Part shown: piece by piece, positions 63,026 through 64,000 of the stretch | How positions within the stretch are numbered: the first letter of the stretch is position 1 | Layout: each line of letters begins with the position of its first letter | Source of the DNA: Agromyces cerinus | GTDB lineage: Bacteria; Actinomycetota; Actinomycetes; Actinomycetales; Microbacteriaceae | Assembly (NCBI RefSeq): GCF_016907835.1 | Contig: NZ_JAFBCT010000001.1 | Coordinates: forward strand, 2,728,001 to 2,792,000 | Reading direction: 5' to 3' | Length of the DNA stretch: 64,000 nt | Notes under the pieces: generated by a model | What the model was told of the DNA's origin: nothing | The model's database searches: none | Seen by the model: the letters and a program-made list of their open reading frames with translations, nothing else | Made by a program: the position numbers and the translations under genes

Positions 63026-64000
63026 ATGACCGACACCATCACCGCCGGGACCGAAGCCGTCCACACCGACCGTTTCGGCACGGTGCACCCGCTGCCCGAC
63101 GCCGCCGCCGAGGCGCAGGTGCGCGCGGAGGACCGCGCGCACGTGTTCCACTCGTGGAGCGCGCAGGCGCTCATCGACCCGCTGCCCATCGCCGCAGGCG
63201 AGGGCTCCACGTTCTGGGACTACCAGGGCAACGCGTACCTCGACTTCTCGTCGCAGCTCGTGAACCTGAACCTCGGGCACCAGCACCCCGACCTCGTCGC
63301 CGCCATCCAGCAGCAGGCGGGTCGCCTCGCGACCATCCAGCCGTCGATGGCATCGGATGTCCGCAGCGAACTCGCGCGTCGCATCGCCGAGGTCGCCCCG
63401 GGCGACCTCGACAAGGTGTTCTTCACCAACGGCGGCGCCGACGCCAACGAGTACGCCGTGCGCATGGCGCGCGCCGTCACGGGTCGCCGCAAGGTGCTCT
63501 CGATGTACCGCAGCTACCACGGCGGCACCGCGACCGCGATCTCGCTCACGGGCGACCCGCGCCGTTGGGCGAACGAGCCGTCCGACGGTTCGGTCGCGCA
63601 CTTCATGGGCCCGTACGCGTACCGGTCGTCGTTCCACTCGGAGACCCCCGAGCAGGAGGCCGAGCGCGCGCTCGCCCACCTCGAGCAGCTCATCGTGCTC
63701 GAGGGCGCGAACACGATCGCCGCCATCATCATCGAGACGATCGTCGGCACGAACGGCGTGCTCGTGCCGCCGCCCGGCTACCTGCAGGGCGTTCGCGCAC
63801 TGTGCGACAAGTACGGCATCGTCTACATCGCCGACGAGGTCATGGTCGGCTTCGGCCGCATCGGCGAGTGGTTCGCGGTGAACGCGTTCGACGTCGTGCC
63901 CGACCTCATCACCTTCGCGAAGGGCGTGAACTCGGGCTACGTTCCGCTCGGCGGCGTGGTGATCTCGCAGAGGATCGCCTCGCACTTCGACACGGTCTCG
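63026..64000 (+). CDS. Class III (omega-amino-acid type) aminotransferase, 5' part
   Basis: The visible 325 residues belong to a PLP-dependent class III aminotransferase; the end is outside the window. Markers are FWDYQGNAYLDFSSQLVNLN, VFFTNGGADANEYAVRMARA, SYHGGTATAISLTGDPRRW, the PLP Asp in YIADEVMVGFGR and the Schiff-base Lys in ITFAKGVNSGY. Such enzymes move amino groups from beta-alanine, taurine, GABA or polyamines to pyruvate or 2-oxoglutarate. ATG 63026 follows TTGGAG. It follows mmsA by 78 bases. Confidence 0.9.
   Translation, partial: MTDTITAGTEAVHTDRFGTVHPLPDAAAEAQVRAEDRAHVFHSWSAQALIDPLPIAAGEGSTFWDYQGNAYLDFSSQLVNLNLGHQHPDLVAAIQQQAGRLATIQPSMASDVRSELARRIAEVAPGDLDKVFFTNGGADANEYAVRMARAVTGRRKVLSMYRSYHGGTATAISLTGDPRRWANEPSDGSVAHFMGPYAYRSSFHSETPEQEAERALAHLEQLIVLEGANTIAAIIIETIVGTNGVLVPPPGYLQGVRALCDKYGIVYIADEVMVGFGRIGEWFAVNAFDVVPDLITFAKGVNSGYVPLGGVVISQRIASHFDTVS

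Overview
The window is high-GC, gene-dense DNA from an actinobacterium. The best fit is the Microbacteriaceae (Agromyces/Microbacterium-like). Reasons are the frequent GTG starts, ATGA/GTGA start-stop coupling, a RamB/PrpR-type acetate regulator, PucR regulators, DUF559-type endonuclease proteins, dispersed palindromes of the family 'CGTATCGAGACCCGG...', and a very strong excess of the octamer GGCATCCG/CGGATGCC. No rRNA, tRNA, phage, insertion sequence or CRISPR array was seen. The genus is inference; no database could be searched.

Layout. 1-3.5 kb: 5' part of rplJ with its L10 autoregulatory leader and attenuator, a RidA protein, and a drug-efflux MFS gene coupled to its MarR regulator behind a twin operator. 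3.5-8.4 kb: secreted X-Pro dipeptidyl-peptidase, a PucR/CdaR-type regulator, a TetR regulator with a palindromic operator and a TIM-barrel sugar isomerase. 8.8-13.5 kb: two-component system divergent from a MacB-like ABC exporter. 13.6-18.8 kb: a Tat-exported GH106-like rhamnosidase with a LacI-type operator, two tandem paralogous secreted/membrane-anchored amidase-domain proteins and a DUF1294 membrane protein. 18.8-28.4 kb: a seven-gene, mostly ATGA-coupled operon (Gfo/Idh dehydrogenase, CUT2 sugar ABC transporter, two TIM-barrel isomerases/epimerases) divergent from a ROK repressor. 28.4-34.8 kb: YqaJ-like nuclease, alpha/beta hydrolase, Pr6Pr membrane protein, zinc-less MDR oxidoreductase, ArsR-type regulator divergent from an MFS exporter, and a GNAT acetyltransferase. 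34.9-38.0 kb: aceA-aceB glyoxylate shunt operon. 38.3-45.1 kb: DUF559 protein, then a second two-component system divergent from a lipoprotein/adaptor/ABC operon. 45.3-49.4 kb: spermidine/putrescine-type ABC importer. 49.5-53.3 kb: small lipoprotein, dienelactone-hydrolase-like protein, isochorismatase-like hydrolase and RamB-like regulator. 53.4-56.6 kb: FAD amine oxidase, cupin and succinate-semialdehyde-type dehydrogenase. 56.7-59.5 kb: two orphan lipoproteins flanking a VOC-HxlR pair. 59.6-64 kb: PucR regulator divergent from mmsA and a class III aminotransferase that runs off the window.

How the parts work together. The right third reads as a polyamine and omega-amino-acid use region: import (potADBC-like), oxidative deamination (FAD oxidase), semialdehyde oxidation (two aldehyde dehydrogenases), transamination, and a regulator of C2/C3 acyl-CoA metabolism. 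That regulator probably also controls the aceAB operon 15 kb away. The left-centre reads as glycoside scavenging: an exported rhamnosidase, a CUT2 importer, an oxidoreductase and three isomerases. Both two-component systems sit next to ABC exporters of the peptide/antibiotic stress type. The most distinctive candidates are the seven-gene sugar operon with an internal palindromic element, the tandem amidase pair, the nested HxlR operator, and the octamer bias.
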